Made by a program: the position numbers and the translations under genes. A model generated the notes under the pieces. The model worked only from the letters and a program-made list of their open reading frames with translations. It was not told where the DNA came from and ran no database searches. 64,000 nt of DNA. Source: Gibbula magus (Eukaryota; Mollusca; Gastropoda; Trochida; Trochidae). The DNA lies in contig OW388292.1 of NCBI GenBank assembly GCA_936450465.1, forward strand, positions 24,644,652-24,708,651, read 5' to 3'. Below are positions 59,966 to 64,000 of the stretch, piece by piece (position 1 is the stretch's first letter; every line of letters starts with the position of its first letter).

Positions 59966-60215
59966 ATGCCAAGATTAACAACTGTTCAACGTCATGAAGC
60001 CATTGACATCGTTCCAGCGGGAATGAGTCACCAACATCATAAGACAATATTTGCGTTGGTCAAGTGTTATTGGAACACCAATGACCCACAGAGCACCCAC
60101 GTTTAGAGCTCCCCGGGTAATGACCCAAAGACAGGACAGGTGGGTTCAGGTGATTCATCTCCAACACAGGTTCCAGACAGCACCCCCAGCCTCTGACGTC
60201 ATCGTTACGTTTATA
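59966..60215 (+). pseudogene. Broken Tc1-type transposase N-terminus
   Basis: From ATG at 59966 the frame reads MPRLTTVQRHEAIDIV, typical of the first helix-turn-helix of Tc1-like transposases. The frame then stops at 60104. In another frame, from about 60090, RAPRVMTQRQDRWVQVIHLQ matches the following linker and second DNA-binding helix region. Homology fades after about 60215, so the DDE catalytic domain is missing. At least one frameshift and a large 3' deletion make it inactive. Whole TIRs were not found. Confidence 0.8.
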
Positions 60216-62162
<1,947 letters not shown>

Positions 62163-62442
62163 GGATTGGTTTCCATCAAAATTACCCTGTTGCTAACTTT
62201 CACCGCTGGAGATTTTGCTAGACTTATAACCATTTGTAACATATGTTACGTGTGAAGAAATTACATCAGTTAATAAAGTACCATAAGATAGAGAAACGAT
62301 GGCATTCTGTACATGGAGTGCATAATTTACATTTTGACCTTAGCTTTATTACATTTATGATATTTAAATGTACACGGAAATGTCAGTAACTGACGTCGTT
62401 CACAGATTAGTTATATGGAACAATGTCCCATAGGTGAACATT

Positions 62443-63120
62443 GTACCAACCAGCCTATCAAGAACTGACAGGAACACTGTACCAACCAGCCTATCAAGAA
62501 CTGACAGGAACAGTGTACCAACCAGCCTATCAAGAACTGACAGGAACAGTGTACCAACCAGCCTATCAAGAACTGACAGGAACACTGTACCAACCAGCCT
62601 ATCAAGAACTGACAGGAACAGTGTACCAACCAGCCTATCAAGAACTGACAGGAACAGTGTACCAACCAGCCTATCAAGAACTGACAGGAACACTGTACCA
62701 ACCAGCCTATCAAGAACTGACAGGAACAGTGTACCAACCAGCCTATCAAGAACTGACAGGAACAGTGTACCAACCAGCCTATCAAGAACTGACAGGAACA
62801 GTGTACCAACCAGCCTATCAAGAACTGACAGGAACAGTGTACCAACCAGCCTATCAAGAACTGACAGGAACAGTGTACCAACCAGCCTATCAAGAACTGA
62901 CAGGAACAGTGTACCAACCAGCCTATCAAGAACTGACAGGAACACTGTACCAACCAGCCTATCAAGAACTGACAGGAACACTGTACCAACCAGCCTATCA
63001 AGAACTGACAGGAACACTGTACCAACCAGCCTATCAAGAACTGACAGGAACACTGTACCAACCAGCCTATCAAGAACTGACAGGAACAGTGTACCAACCA
63101 GCCTATCAAGAACTGACAGG
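62443..63120. repeat. 36-bp satellite, about 18.8 copies
   Basis: The unit is gtaccaaccagcctatcaag followed by aactgacaggaaca and CT or GT. Copies are identical except for one C/G position. Because 36 is divisible by 3 and the unit lacks stops in four of six frames, long frames run through on both strands; four mutually exclusive frames being open is evidence against any of them being a gene. No spacers separate the units. Confidence 0.97.
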
Positions 63121-64000
63121 GCTTGTGTATGGGTGTATTGTACTGTGTCACAAATTCATTGCACGGTACAGAAAATAGGTCGATGTATCATTAGTTATTC
63201 ATACTTACGCTTCTCTTGGCATATCATATTTCACATGTTACATGTATGTCTCATTTCTTACAAACCGACGCTGCTTGTGATTGTCGATTGTCGAATTAGA
63301 ACTTTGTTTTGAGGGACTGCAATGTATGCTTATAGACAGACAGTTTATACATTGAATGACCTGAAATCATGGAGTTGAAATAATTTTTTCCAAATGTTTG
63401 ATTCGTTTAAAAACAGTGAAAGTGGGTGATGGATGGTATTTAGATACACGCAGGAATTCAAAGTATTCATAGATTATCCTGCAAAGTGCGTTCTTTATTT
63501 CAATCATGGTTTTGAGATAACAAGATGCATCCTTAGTATTGGAGATAGTATGAGGAAAGTTTATGTATTTTGCATTTTAATTAATTTTATTTTCTTCCCA
63601 GTGCATGCGGTGCAAATCTTCAACGATAAGATGAACTTCCAATATCCTACATTACACATTCTTTGACCGCGCTACTCATGTTCTCGACGTGACTAGATTG
63701 ACACCATCATCATGGATTAACTGAAATGTTACATAACAGATGCTTTGCTATATTTCTTCTAACATTGCATTAACAAAGTCAAAGTAAGCATTATCCTCCA
63801 ACATAAATGTTATTCAGTTACGACTTGATCCTAGGTGTTAATTAGTTTAGTGCATCTTACATTTTGCACCATCGCTTTCCTACAGATGTAAAGCTTCTTG
63901 GTTTAGCTGAAATCGCTGGTAAATAATGTTGACATTTAATTTCTTGCTATTTAATTACTTCTAGACAGAATGGCACCTTCGAGTCCATGTATATAAACAT
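63121..64000. other. Non-coding DNA, no gene recognised
   Basis: A 77-codon frame at 63433-63666 with a hydrophobic stretch (VFCILINFIFFPVHAV) is the only frame of note; it has no recognised domain or splice signals. Confidence 0.4.

Noticed and set aside
62443..63120. CRISPR-like array
   Set aside because: Units are directly adjacent with no unique spacers, and the genome is animal.
62400..63312. Long frames (217-292 codons) through the 36-bp satellite, on both strands
   Set aside because: Four of six frames are open because the 36-bp unit is a multiple of 3 and lacks stops in them. This is a satellite effect, with no splice or initiation context.

Overview
This is a 64 kb piece of AT-rich animal nuclear DNA, almost certainly molluscan. 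The evidence is a gene split by GT-AG introns, tRNA-derived SINEs with an (ACTC)n 3' tail, and many small DNA-transposon relics. The SINE type and its 'aaccccaactcactcactc' tail are of the kind I associate with gastropods such as abalone; that genus-level guess is from memory and unproven. No bacterial, viral or organellar gene organisation is visible, and no CRISPR array, operon or rRNA gene.

The only host gene I can recognise is on the + strand: a diphosphoinositol polyphosphate phosphohydrolase (NUDT3/NUDT4/DIPP type, Nudix family). Three coding exons are seen at 25704-25859 (Nudix box), 28750-28834 and 35054-35163 (C-terminus and stop). Their phases join cleanly (0, then 1). The short exon 1 with the start codon was not found by eye; it lies in the upstream 25 kb or beyond the window. 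The 3' UTR starts at 35164, and its end is not clear.

Region by region. 1-25.7 kb: probable intron 1 or upstream DNA, full of small elements: a pogo-like MITE (1871-2047), SINEs (5153-5400, 20025-20345), TTAA-flanked MITEs (10204-10424, 22083-22307), a 1.1 kb TTAA-flanked element carrying an internal 145-bp tandem array (11985-13103), and a nested stack ending in a 171-bp near-perfect palindrome (22083-23271). 25.7-35.2 kb: the NUDT exons, with a 41-bp minisatellite ending about 40 bp before exon 3 and an intact-ended 1.84 kb non-autonomous hAT element in intron 3 (32040-33877) that splits an older AGGTCA-rich repeat. 35.2-45 kb: 3' UTR and downstream DNA with several minisatellites and a young SINE with a perfect 17-bp target duplication (41775-42150). 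45-64 kb: probable intergenic DNA with a broken MULE transposase (46131-46668), a broken Tc1-type transposase (59966-60215), two copies of a Mutator-like TIR element, four long (AT)n arrays, and a 19-copy 36-bp satellite (62443-63120).

The genes do not form a pathway. The window is mainly a record of layered transposition around one conserved housekeeping enzyme gene. All assignments come from reading the sequence; no database search was run.
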